From a virus, in IMG/VR virus record IMGVR_UViG_3300009158_001631, positions 1 through 44,753 of that record: DNA of 44,753 bases. One strand, 5' to 3'. Each line of letters begins with the position of its first letter. Position 1 is the stretch's first letter. This document shows, one piece after another, positions 35,344 to 42,476 of this stretch. The notes below the pieces were generated by a model. It searched no databases, was not told where the DNA came from, and saw only the letters and a program-made list of their open reading frames with translations. The position numbers and the translations under genes were made by a program.

Positions 35344-35415
35344 ACCTCTGTAGCTCAGAGGAAGAGCAACAGACTTCTAATCTGTTGGTCGCTGGTTCGA
35401 TTCCAGCCAGGGGTA
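35344..35415 (+). tRNA. tRNA-Arg (anticodon TCT)
   Basis: A complete cloverleaf: acceptor ACCTCTG/CAGGGGT with one U-G pair, D stem GCTC/GAGC, anticodon stem ACAGA/TCTGT with loop CTTCTAA, T arm GCTGG-TTCGATT-CCAGC. It reads AGA (and AGG), by far the commonest Arg codons in the tail and accessory genes here. Four bases after the previous tRNA and 32 before katG. Confidence 0.95.
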
Positions 35416-35447
35416 CAAACGTACAGCCGATTACAAAAGGAGACAAA

Positions 35448-37511
35448 ATGAGTGAAGCAAAGTGTCCAGTAACTGGACATTCATCAAAGCCAGAAGCAAC
35501 AACAAATGAATACTGGTGGCCTAATAGATTAGATTTATCGGGCTTAAGAAAGCATTCAGAAAAGTCTGACCCTATGTCAAGCGATTTTGATTATGCAAAA
35601 GAATTTGAAAGCCTAGATCTTGATGCAGTTAAAAATGATATTAATAGTATTTTAACTACATCTCAAGAATGGTGGCCAGCAGATTATGGAAATTACGGGC
35701 CATTTTTTATTCGCATGGCATGGCACTCAGCAGGAACTTACCGAACAGCAGACGGACGTGGTGGTTCTGGAGAAGGCCTACACAGATTTGCACCACAAAA
35801 CTCATGGCCAGATAACGGCAATTTAGATAAGGCCCGACGTTTACTGTGGCCAATTAAACAAAAGTACGGTAAAAAGATTTCTTGGGCAGACCTAATGATA
35901 CTAGCAGGAAATGTTGCCCTTGAAAACATGGGATTTAAGACGTTTGGTTTTGCTGGTGGTCGTGAAGATGTTTGGGAATCTGATGATACATATTGGGGTA
36001 ACGAAAAAGAATGGCTAGCAGATAATCGATATAGTGGAGATCGTGAATTAGAAAATCCATTAGCAGCTGTTCAGATGGGATTGATTTATGTAAACCCAGA
36101 AGGACCTAATAGCAACCCAGATCCAATTCTTTCTGCAAGAGACATACGTGAAACTTTTGCCCGTATGGCAATGAATGATGAAGAAACTGTTGCATTGATC
36201 GCTGGCGGACACGCTTTTGGAAAGGCACACGGAGCTGGTAATCCATCTAATGTTGGTCCAAATCCAGAGCAGGCACCAATAGAAGAAATGGGGCTTGGAT
36301 GGAAGAATTCATTTGGAAAAGGTAATGCAGAAGACACAATTACAAGTGGAATTGAAGGCGCTTGGACTCCAACACCAACCAAGTGGGATAACACTTACCT
36401 GGAGCTATTGTTTACATATGACTGGAAGCAGACAAAGTCACCAGCAGGTGCAACTCAATGGATTCCAACTGATGAATCTACTGTTAACTTAGTTCCAGAT
36501 GCACACATAGATGGTAAATTACATGCACCAATGATGACTACGGCAGATCTAGCATTAAAATTTGATCCAGAGTATAACAAAATCTCAATGAGATTTCTTA
36601 AAGATTTTGAATACTTTTCGGATGTATTTGCTCGTGCATGGTTTAAGTTGACTCATAGAGATATGGGACCAACTTCAAGATACCTTGGCAAAGAAGTCCC
36701 ATCAGAAATATTAATATGGCAGGATCCAGTTCCGTCAGTAAAAATAAAAAAGATTTCTGACAAAAATATTAAAAAGATAAAGAAGCAAATATTAGATTCA
36801 GGATTATCTATTTCAGATCTAGTTATTACTGCATGGGCTTCTGCCTCTACTTTTAGAAAAACAGATAAGCGTGGTGGTGCAAATGGTGCAAGAATTAGAT
36901 TTCAGCCACAAATATCATGGGATGTAAATGACACGCCTATGATTAGCAGAGTTCTTGCTGTTCTAGAATCTATTAAAACAGAGATGTCAATGGCAGACCT
37001 TATTGTACTTGGTGGATGTGCTGCTATTGAAAAGTCAGCAGAACAATCAGGAATTAAAATATCTGTTCCATTTACACAGGGCAGAACAGATGCAACGCAA
37101 GCACAAACAGATGTTGCATCATTTGCAGTTCTTGAGCCAAAGTTTGATGGTTTCCGTAACTACACTAATTGGGCTGTCACTGCTCAAGAAGAGGTGCTAC
37201 TAATAGAAAAAGCCAACCTATTAGATTTAAATCCAGTAGAGCTTGTACTATTGCTATCTGGAATTAGAATGCTAAACAACAATGAATTAGACAACAGTTA
37301 TTTAGTTGAGCTACTTTCTTACACTAATGCTAGTGAGGCAATTAGCGTTCCTCGTATAGACCTTATTATTGCATCAAACTCAGAGCTCCGTGCCATTGCA
37401 GAAGTATACGCTTCTAATGACGCTCAGGAAAAATTCTTTGTGGATTTTGCAAACGCATGGAATAAGGTTATGATGCTTGATCGATTTGATATAAAGAAAG
37501 GGACAAAATGA
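35448..37511 (+). CDS. katG: Catalase-peroxidase KatG, phage-encoded
   Basis: A 687-residue haem enzyme that turns hydrogen peroxide into water and oxygen. ATG 35448 has AAAGGAG upstream; an open frame further back runs through the tRNA. All key residues are present by comparison with M. tuberculosis KatG: distal R89, W92, H93; Y214 and M240, which with W92 make the unique Met-Tyr-Trp cofactor; proximal H255, W306, D367; and the mobile arginine R404. [24 protein letters not shown] and [12 protein letters not shown] are clearly visible. The C-terminal half lacks some 50 residues against typical KatG (about 720-740), but the haem half is complete. It is probably functional. Confidence 0.97.
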   Translation: MSEAKCPVTGHSSKPEATTNEYWWPNRLDLSGLRKHSEKSDPMSSDFDYAKEFESLDLDAVKNDINSILTTSQEWWPADYGNYGPFFIRMAWHSAGTYRTADGRGGSGEGLHRFAPQNSWPDNGNLDKARRLLWPIKQKYGKKISWADLMILAGNVALENMGFKTFGFAGGREDVWESDDTYWGNEKEWLADNRYSGDRELENPLAAVQMGLIYVNPEGPNSNPDPILSARDIRETFARMAMNDEETVALIAGGHAFGKAHGAGNPSNVGPNPEQAPIEEMGLGWKNSFGKGNAEDTITSGIEGAWTPTPTKWDNTYLELLFTYDWKQTKSPAGATQWIPTDESTVNLVPDAHIDGKLHAPMMTTADLALKFDPEYNKISMRFLKDFEYFSDVFARAWFKLTHRDMGPTSRYLGKEVPSEILIWQDPVPSVKIKKISDKNIKKIKKQILDSGLSISDLVITAWASASTFRKTDKRGGANGARIRFQPQISWDVNDTPMISRVLAVLESIKTEMSMADLIVLGGCAAIEKSAEQSGIKISVPFTQGRTDATQAQTDVASFAVLEPKFDGFRNYTNWAVTAQEEVLLIEKANLLDLNPVELVLLLSGIRMLNNNELDNSYLVELLSYTNASEAISVPRIDLIIASNSELRAIAEVYASNDAQEKFFVDFANAWNKVMMLDRFDIKKGTK

Positions 37512-37639
37512 GAACAGGTTTATTTTACTTGCTACATTCCTCAGCGATTGCTGGGCTAATGGTAGGATCATATTTTTATGGTTTTAAGCAAGCATCTCAG
37601 AATGTAAAGCAAAAAGCTTTTTCTTTTAAAAAGAAGTAA
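37508..37639 (+). CDS. Small membrane protein coupled to katG
   Basis: A 43-residue protein (ATGA overlap with katG) with one hydrophobic helix ([17 protein letters not shown], about residues 10-26) and a basic tail ([10 protein letters not shown]). It would sit in the cytoplasmic membrane with a positive cytosolic end. It could be a holin-like, transport or anchoring protein. Its only strong clue is co-translation with katG. Confidence 0.55.
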   Translation: MRTGLFYLLHSSAIAGLMVGSYFYGFKQASQNVKQKAFSFKKK

Positions 37640-37691
37640 TAGAAGTAGTCCTGGGTAAGACTAAAACTGCCCACTATAAAAAAATAAGAAA

Positions 37692-37706
37692 TGGTATAAT
37701 GAATAT
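37692..37706 (+). promoter_or_regulatory. Extended -10 promoter, leaderless oxygenase gene
   Basis: TG-G-TATAAT at 37692-37700 with a perfect -10 hexamer; ATG 37707 follows after six bases (GAATAT). Same arrangement as at 32071. No -35 seen. Confidence 0.68.
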
Positions 37707-38402
37707 ATGGAATCATTTAGTTATCCAGAAAATATGACAGAGGTTGTGCATAGGCCTGACATAGTTGAATACAAAAATGTATTAACTAAACAGGAATGTA
37801 GCAACATAATAAAATACTGGAATAGCCTAGATGACTGGTCGCTTTCATGCTTTTACAACTCTTATGTAATTTCAGGCAAAAAGCCAAACACCCCAGAAGC
37901 TGGACCATTGCTTAGACAAATTCAATTAAAGTCTCAAGATCTTGCAGAAAAAGTATTTAAGTCAAAGCTAAGACAAATTAGCTTGAGTGCACATAGGTGG
38001 GATCCAGGTGCTTTTGCAGGAGATCATGCAGATAACGCAGAGCTTGATGGAACTCCTAACGCATGGCAAGAAAATAAGTTTGTAACAATGATTTATCTTA
38101 ATGATGATTTTGAAGGTGGACTACTTACATTTAGAGACCACGGGCTGGCATTTAAACCAGAGACTGGGTCTTTTATTGTTTTTGATGTTGGCATAAAAAA
38201 TGTACATGCTGTCACAGAGGTCCTGTCTGGGCAAAGATATACCATGCTTGGATCGTATGATTATGAGAATTCGTCATATGATAAAGATTTTCAAGAAATT
38301 AAAAATTCAATAAAAACAAATCAAGATAAACAAAAAGAACAATGGTCTGAAGGCAAAGTCATGCCCTCAACAACTGCTACGGCATATCAACCAATCAACT
38401 AA
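37707..38402 (+). CDS. 2OG-Fe(II) oxygenase, prolyl-hydroxylase-like (third of four)
   Basis: A 231-residue dioxygenase with iron ligands H107, D109 (GDHADN) and H167 (NVHAVTEV), and R177 (GQRYTMLG) for 2-oxoglutarate. The core shows FVTMIYLNDDFEGGLLTF, typical of P4H-like enzymes. The C-terminal 40 residues form a Lys/Gln-rich helix. It is the first gene of a transcript from a leaderless promoter. Its substrate is unknown; its paralogues at 28752 and 32621 differ strongly in sequence. Confidence 0.86.
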   Translation: MESFSYPENMTEVVHRPDIVEYKNVLTKQECSNIIKYWNSLDDWSLSCFYNSYVISGKKPNTPEAGPLLRQIQLKSQDLAEKVFKSKLRQISLSAHRWDPGAFAGDHADNAELDGTPNAWQENKFVTMIYLNDDFEGGLLTFRDHGLAFKPETGSFIVFDVGIKNVHAVTEVLSGQRYTMLGSYDYENSSYDKDFQEIKNSIKTNQDKQKEQWSEGKVMPSTTATAYQPIN

Positions 38403-38418
38403 AGAAATCGGGAACCCA

Positions 38419-39282
38419 ATGATACTCGTTAACACAACAGAGTTTACGTCTATTGAAGAAATTAAGTCTAATCCAGAAAAGTACAAAGATCTTTTTCTAA
38501 AAGACAAGATCATTGTATTTAGAAATGCTAATTTAAATAAAGAGCAACAGACAGACCTAATGGAATTTTTTGGAGATACCCTGGGTTGGTATCCAAATTC
38601 TTCAAACCGTAGCCCATCTGATTATGTAGAGGACCACCACAAGCATATGGTAAACGGAAGGTACGCTACAAAAGACCAGCTTATGTTAAACTGGCACACA
38701 GAGCACGTAGAGAATGAGAACGATTCTTTCCACGGATCAACCTGGAGAATGGAAAAGTTTAACTGCCCAGAAGATTCAGGACATACATATTTTATGGATA
38801 TGACAGAGATGTATGCTAATTTAAACAAAGATGATCAAGAATTTTTAGATAAATGCATAACCTATTTAACAGTTGTTGAAGCAACCTACGATAAAGAAGA
38901 TAAGCAGACTCTTAAAGAGATTAAGCAGTCCTTTAAGACAGTAAATACGCACCCAATAACAGGAGAGAAAACATTAAGAGTTCATCTTGCGTCACCAACT
39001 CCAGAGTTTATATCCTTAGAGACATTTGATGGGCGAAATCCAAGTGCTGAAGAAAAAAATAATTTTAATCGTTTAATTAAATGGGTTTGCAACGAGGTAT
39101 GGACAAACGAAGAAATTAGAATGGTTCACAAATGGCAAGAAGGAGACCTTGCAGTTCCAGATTTATATAAGCTAGCTCATGCAGTAAGCGGAGGATTTGT
39201 AGAAAATCAAAGAACTCTTCAGGGACAATTTGGCAAAGCAACACCTTGGGGCCCCCCAATAATGTCTAAGAGCGGTTGGTAG
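38419..39282 (+). CDS. TauD/TfdA-like 2-oxoglutarate dioxygenase (fourth of four)
   Basis: A 287-residue protein with the TauD/TfdA layout: N-terminal VFRNANLNKEQQTDLMEFFG, iron ligands H93 and E95 (NWHTEHVEN; the usual motif is H-x-D, here H-x-E), distal H254 (KLAHAVSGGF) and R265 (QRTLQGQF). GDLAVPDLYKLAH before H254 fits the family. Members oxidise taurine, other sulfonates, amino acids or antibiotic precursors. H-x-E replaces H-x-D, still a legal iron triad. The gene follows the third oxygenase in the same transcript. Confidence 0.82.
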   Translation: MILVNTTEFTSIEEIKSNPEKYKDLFLKDKIIVFRNANLNKEQQTDLMEFFGDTLGWYPNSSNRSPSDYVEDHHKHMVNGRYATKDQLMLNWHTEHVENENDSFHGSTWRMEKFNCPEDSGHTYFMDMTEMYANLNKDDQEFLDKCITYLTVVEATYDKEDKQTLKEIKQSFKTVNTHPITGEKTLRVHLASPTPEFISLETFDGRNPSAEEKNNFNRLIKWVCNEVWTNEEIRMVHKWQEGDLAVPDLYKLAHAVSGGFVENQRTLQGQFGKATPWGPPIMSKSGW

Positions 39283-39303
39283 TAGACTTCGTGGTTAAGG
39301 AAA

Positions 39304-39318
39304 TGGTATACTAAGATT
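39304..39318 (+). promoter_or_regulatory. Extended -10 promoter, leaderless Dps-like gene
   Basis: TG-G-TATACT at 39304-39312 with ATG 39319 after exactly six bases (AAGATT). It is in the 36-base gap after the TauD-like gene. No -35 seen. Confidence 0.62.
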
Positions 39319-39789
39319 ATGAAACAATTAATTAACTCACTACAGGAATTACAGTCAAATTCATTTATATATTCAAACCTTGTAAAGGGTTTCTATTTAA
39401 ATACAGAGTCTATTTTAATGAGACAGTCACAGATCGTATATAAAGAGATATACTTAGAGTCAGATAGACTGCTCATGGAAACCTCCCTATGGCTACGTAG
39501 ACTAGGTGGAGAAGCCTTATATACTATTGAAGATATATCTGCATCACAAACCCTAGGCAATGTTAAGCCAGACACCTACTGTGGTGTTGAAATGGCAATG
39601 CATCTTGTGCCAATTAATAAAACAATGATTGAAGAGATTCGAGTTGTTACAGATCAAGCAATAGCAAGCAAAGAGTGGGCACTTGTTCCACATTTATCAG
39701 AATTGTTAAAGAAGCATCAAGAGTGGAATTGGATGCTAGAGTCAAGCTTAAAGCTTCCACCGAATCCTTGGAAGTCACTTAAGGATTAA
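39319..39789 (+). CDS. Dps/ferritin-like protein with replaced ferroxidase ligands
   Basis: A 156-residue four-helix protein with Dps hallmarks: LNTESILMRQSQ at the first helix bend, LWLRRLGGEA and LLKKHQEWNWMLESSL at the end. Aligned without gaps to the Dps consensus I know, the iron sites become Y26 (His), Q38 (His), M53 (Asp) and L57 (Glu), so the ferroxidase centre appears lost. Dps normally binds DNA and oxidises iron with hydrogen peroxide; this one may keep the dodecamer or DNA-binding role alone. Co-located with katG. The comparison is from memory and should be realigned. Confidence 0.72.
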   Translation: MKQLINSLQELQSNSFIYSNLVKGFYLNTESILMRQSQIVYKEIYLESDRLLMETSLWLRRLGGEALYTIEDISASQTLGNVKPDTYCGVEMAMHLVPINKTMIEEIRVVTDQAIASKEWALVPHLSELLKKHQEWNWMLESSLKLPPNPWKSLKD

Positions 39790-39791
39790 AT

Positions 39792-40850
39792 ATGCAATTA
39801 GACCCAATCACTAGCCCTTTATGTTTTGACGATATACTTCTTGTACCAAAAAAGTCTGGTGTTGTAAGTAGGTCTGATATACAGTTTACATCTAAAATAG
39901 GTAATCCCAATAACCCAGCAGCCTGGGTACACCTTGACAATGCATTTGTTTTAGCTCCAATGGAGTTTATTAGTAGCACCAAGATGATTAAAAAGGTTTT
40001 AGATAATGGTGGGCTTGCTTTTGTACAAAGATTTCAACCAAAAGAAGATAGAATTGCACAGTATAAACAAATTGTTTCAGAGTCTAAATGGACCGATAGA
40101 TTAGGATTTTCTATAAATAACGCAGAGGCAGAAGATAAAGATCTTATTGAACAAATCCTTGCTACTGGGTGTAAGATTATATTAATAGACACTGCATACG
40201 GACACACAGACATGGCAGTAAATGCAGTAAAAAGATTAAGAGCCCTTCTTCCAAACTACATACACATAATGAGTGGCAACGTTTCTTCATACGATGCTTA
40301 CAAAGACTTGATGGATTCAGGAGCTGACTCTGTAAGAGTTGGTATAGGAGGAGGCGCAGCATGTACTACAAGAATTGTAACTGGGTTTGGCACCCCAGTT
40401 CTTGGATCAATTATGGACATTTATCAAAACGTAAAGACAGACGAAGTAAATGGAATAGTTTCTGATGGTGGAATTAAAAATAACGGAGACATTGTAAAGG
40501 CTCTTGCAGGCGGAGCAAGTGCAGTAATGATGGGAACCGCTTTTGCAGGTCATGAAGAGTGTGACGGAATGACAAATGGAAAATTTTTATTTAGAGGACT
40601 TGCATCAGAAGGAATACAGTTAGATAAAGATACAGGGGAAAGGCCACCACTAAATGCTTTGCATATAGAAGGGGTCTCAGCTTATCTAGAAAATAAAGGC
40701 CCTGTAGAGTTGACTATTGCACAAATAATTAATAACGTTAAAAGCGGAATGTCCTATTGTGGGTCACCTACGCTAAAATCTTTCAGAGAGGACTGTAGAT
40801 TTATTAAAGTATCTCCACAGTCGCTGAGAGAATCTGGAAGCAGAATATAA
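39792..40850 (+). CDS. IMP dehydrogenase/GMP reductase family enzyme
   Basis: A 352-residue TIM-barrel oxidoreductase. The catalytic loop is VGIGGGAACTTRIVTG (C191, T193), and the phosphate loop is VSDGGIKNNGDIVKAL. The GHEECDG and FLFRGLAS region after the loop resembles GMP reductase more than IMP dehydrogenase, and there is no CBS domain. GMP reductase makes IMP from GMP and so shifts purine pools. Two bases after the Dps-like gene. Phage examples exist for both activities, so the reaction is unsettled. Confidence 0.78.
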   Translation: MQLDPITSPLCFDDILLVPKKSGVVSRSDIQFTSKIGNPNNPAAWVHLDNAFVLAPMEFISSTKMIKKVLDNGGLAFVQRFQPKEDRIAQYKQIVSESKWTDRLGFSINNAEAEDKDLIEQILATGCKIILIDTAYGHTDMAVNAVKRLRALLPNYIHIMSGNVSSYDAYKDLMDSGADSVRVGIGGGAACTTRIVTGFGTPVLGSIMDIYQNVKTDEVNGIVSDGGIKNNGDIVKALAGGASAVMMGTAFAGHEECDGMTNGKFLFRGLASEGIQLDKDTGERPPLNALHIEGVSAYLENKGPVELTIAQIINNVKSGMSYCGSPTLKSFREDCRFIKVSPQSLRESGSRI

Positions 40851-40861
40851 AGGAGAATAAA

Positions 40862-41473
40862 ATGGCAGCAAAAGGAAGCTTAGAAGCAATCATTGAGGTT
40901 GCAAAAAAGGAAATTGGAACTATTGAAGGTCCAAAAGATAATGAAACAAAGTACGGTGCATGGATGAAGGTAAACTTTCAGCCATGGTGTCAATCTTTTG
41001 TTTCTTGGTGTGCTTACACAGCAGGGGTAGCAAAATTCCCAAAGTCTGCATCAACAGTAGCAGCATCAGATCAGTTTAAAAAGGAAGGCCGTTGGTCAGA
41101 TGCACGTAATGACGATCCACAGCCAGGAGATTGGATTTATTTTGATTTTCCAGATGATGGAGTAAATCGTATTTCACATGTAGGTCTTTGCATTAAGAAT
41201 AATGGCGATGGAACTATTCAGGTTATTGAAGGAAATACTTCAGGAACTGCTAAGGGAGATCAGCGCAATGGTGGAATGTGCGTAGAAAAAACACGTGGCT
41301 ACGTAAAAAATAACAAGAAGAAGCTTATCAATGCAGTAGTTGGCTGGGGACGACCAGTTTATGCTGGAGAAGAAAATGCTCCACTTCTTAACAAATTAGC
41401 TGCACCAGCTCCAACAGAACCAGCAAAGAAGGCTGCTCCTGCAAAAAAAGCACCTGCTAAGAAGGCTAAGTAG
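40862..41473 (+). CDS. Endolysin with CHAP domain and Lys/Ala/Pro-rich tail
   Basis: A 203-residue cell-wall hydrolase. The CHAP domain covers about residues 5-160, with catalytic C43 (PWCQSFVSWC), H106 (RISHVGLC) and a polar residue in EGNTSG. The C-terminal 35 residues (KKAAPAKKAPAKKAK) are Lys/Ala/Pro-rich, which could bind anionic wall polymers. It lacks a signal peptide, so it needs a holin. AAAGGAG lies just before ATG. It overlaps the thermonuclease gene. Confidence 0.82.
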   Translation: MAAKGSLEAIIEVAKKEIGTIEGPKDNETKYGAWMKVNFQPWCQSFVSWCAYTAGVAKFPKSASTVAASDQFKKEGRWSDARNDDPQPGDWIYFDFPDDGVNRISHVGLCIKNNGDGTIQVIEGNTSGTAKGDQRNGGMCVEKTRGYVKNNKKKLINAVVGWGRPVYAGEENAPLLNKLAAPAPTEPAKKAAPAKKAPAKKAK

Positions 41474-41880
41474 TGTACGAGTACTACGTAAGAAAAGTAG
41501 AAGGTATAGTCGATGGGGACACAATTGATGTCCTCATCGATCTAGGCTTTGATATACTGTTTGCATCAAGGGTTAGACTGGCTGGGATAGATACTCCAGA
41601 ATCAAGAACAAAAGATCTTGTTGAAAAAAAACTGGGGCTAGAATCTAAAGAATACCTAAAGTATAAACTAAAAGATGCAAAGTCTGTTAAGATAAAAACA
41701 GAAAAGATGGACTCGTCAGAAAAGTATGGAAGAATACTTGGTTGGATATTTATTGACGATCAAGAAATTTCTATTAACGAGCAAATGATTTCAGACGGAT
41801 ATGCCTGGTCTTACCTTGGTGATACAAAAGTAAAGGATTTTGAAGCACTTGCTAAAGCAAGATTAAAGTCTAAAAAATAA
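41473..41880 (+). CDS. Thermonuclease (staphylococcal nuclease-like)
   Basis: A 135-residue SNase-fold nuclease starting at GTG 41473, overlapping the endolysin stop. Catalytic features are D14/D16 (VDGDTIDV), R35 (VRLAGIDTPES), E43 and R87 (YGRILG). It has no signal peptide, so it would act inside the host, perhaps degrading host nucleic acids, or be released at lysis. Shorter than Staphylococcus nuclease but with all key residues. Confidence 0.85.
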   Translation: MYEYYVRKVEGIVDGDTIDVLIDLGFDILFASRVRLAGIDTPESRTKDLVEKKLGLESKEYLKYKLKDAKSVKIKTEKMDSSEKYGRILGWIFIDDQEISINEQMISDGYAWSYLGDTKVKDFEALAKARLKSKK

Positions 41881-41881
41881 C

Positions 41882-41911
41882 TTGCAGTTTTAGTCACCTA
41901 AATGCTATAAT
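41882..41911 (+). promoter_or_regulatory. Promoter of the hsp20 gene
   Basis: TTGCAG (41882-41887), an 18-base spacer and TATAAT (41906-41911) preceded by TGC. The start is predicted near 41918. The transcript would begin inside a 9-bp inverted repeat. Confidence 0.65.
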
Positions 41912-41913
41912 AG

Positions 41914-41942
41914 ATTAGTACCTGCCAAATGGGGGTACTAAT
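41914..41942 (+). repeat. Inverted repeat at the start of the hsp20 transcript
   Basis: ATTAGTACC (41914-41922) and GGTACTAAT (41934-41942) form a perfect 9-bp repeat with an 11-base loop. It covers the predicted transcription start (about 41918), so it could be a repressor operator or a 5' hairpin that stabilises or thermally controls the message before AAAGGAG and ATG 41968. Confidence 0.7.
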
Positions 41943-41967
41943 TTAACTCGCTTAAAAGGAGCATAAA

Positions 41968-42384
41968 ATGGTAACACAATTTGCAATGGATCTTTTCAAG
42001 GATCCATTTTTTATTGGTTTCAACCGAGAGTTGGAACGATTTAACAGTCTAAGTAAGGTAAATAATACAGCTTTTCCGCCGTATGACTTACTGAAGTTAG
42101 ATGAGGATAACTATCAACTGTCTTTGGCAGTTGCTGGATTTACAAGAGATGATTTAACTGTATCTATTGAAGATGGAAGTCTTTGGATTACAGGTGAAAT
42201 CAAAGAGGTAATTGACGCAGAGGTTGTTCATAAAGGAATAGCTGCACGTAAGTTTACAAGAATCTTTGAGCTTAGTGAATACATGGAAGTATCTAATGTC
42301 GAGCTAAAGGATGGAATGCTACACATTAATGTAGTAAGAAACATCCCAAAAGAAAAGCAACCAAAAGTCCTAAAAATTAAATAA
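41968..42384 (+). CDS. Hsp20 / alpha-crystallin small heat-shock protein
   Basis: A 138-residue chaperone. An N-terminal hydrophobic arm (QFAMDLFKDPFF) is followed by the alpha-crystallin domain (residues about 38-130; LSLAVAGFTRDDLTVSIEDG, GMLHINVVRNIP). The C-terminal I-x-I-like KVLKIK is short. Small heat-shock proteins hold unfolded proteins; phage versions are known in cyanophages. It has its own promoter and a structured leader. Confidence 0.9.
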   Translation: MVTQFAMDLFKDPFFIGFNRELERFNSLSKVNNTAFPPYDLLKLDEDNYQLSLAVAGFTRDDLTVSIEDGSLWITGEIKEVIDAEVVHKGIAARKFTRIFELSEYMEVSNVELKDGMLHINVVRNIPKEKQPKVLKIK

Positions 42385-42388
42385 CATT

Positions 42389-42476
42389 CTGTACGTCGGT
42401 GGACATCGGGATATGTAGGAAGCGTACAGTCTGCACCTGAGCATGTGTTTAAAAGGCTCACTAACTAAGGAGTATT
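42389..42476 (+). promoter_or_regulatory. Possibly structured leader of the kinase-nucleotidyltransferase gene
   Basis: The 92-base gap after hsp20 carries CTGTACG (42389-42395) and CGTACAG (42423-42429), a 7-bp stem enclosing a G-rich loop (GGTGGACATCGGGAT) with a small internal ACAT/ATGT stem, and then a CTGCACCTGAGCATGTG segment before AAGGAG. No promoter is evident. The unusual length and G-rich loop suggest a regulatory RNA or riboswitch, but it matches no class I can name. Confidence 0.45.

Noticed and set aside
35385-35447. An open frame continuing upstream of katG from inside the tRNA-Arg gene
   Set aside because: It overlaps the T arm of a complete tRNA and has no ribosome site; AAAGGAG and ATG at 35448 match the usual KatG N-terminus.
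37508-37639. The holin for the endolysin
   Set aside because: One membrane helix fits some holins, but the gene is 3.3 kb from the endolysin and coupled to katG; evidence is too weak.
37640-37691. A terminator after katG and the small membrane gene
   Set aside because: Only a 4-bp TGGG/CCCA pairing with no T run is present, so katG may read through toward the oxygenase genes.
42389-42476. Assignment of the leader to a named riboswitch class
   Set aside because: The stem and G-rich loop do not match the conserved core of any class I can recall, so only a generic structured-leader note is kept.
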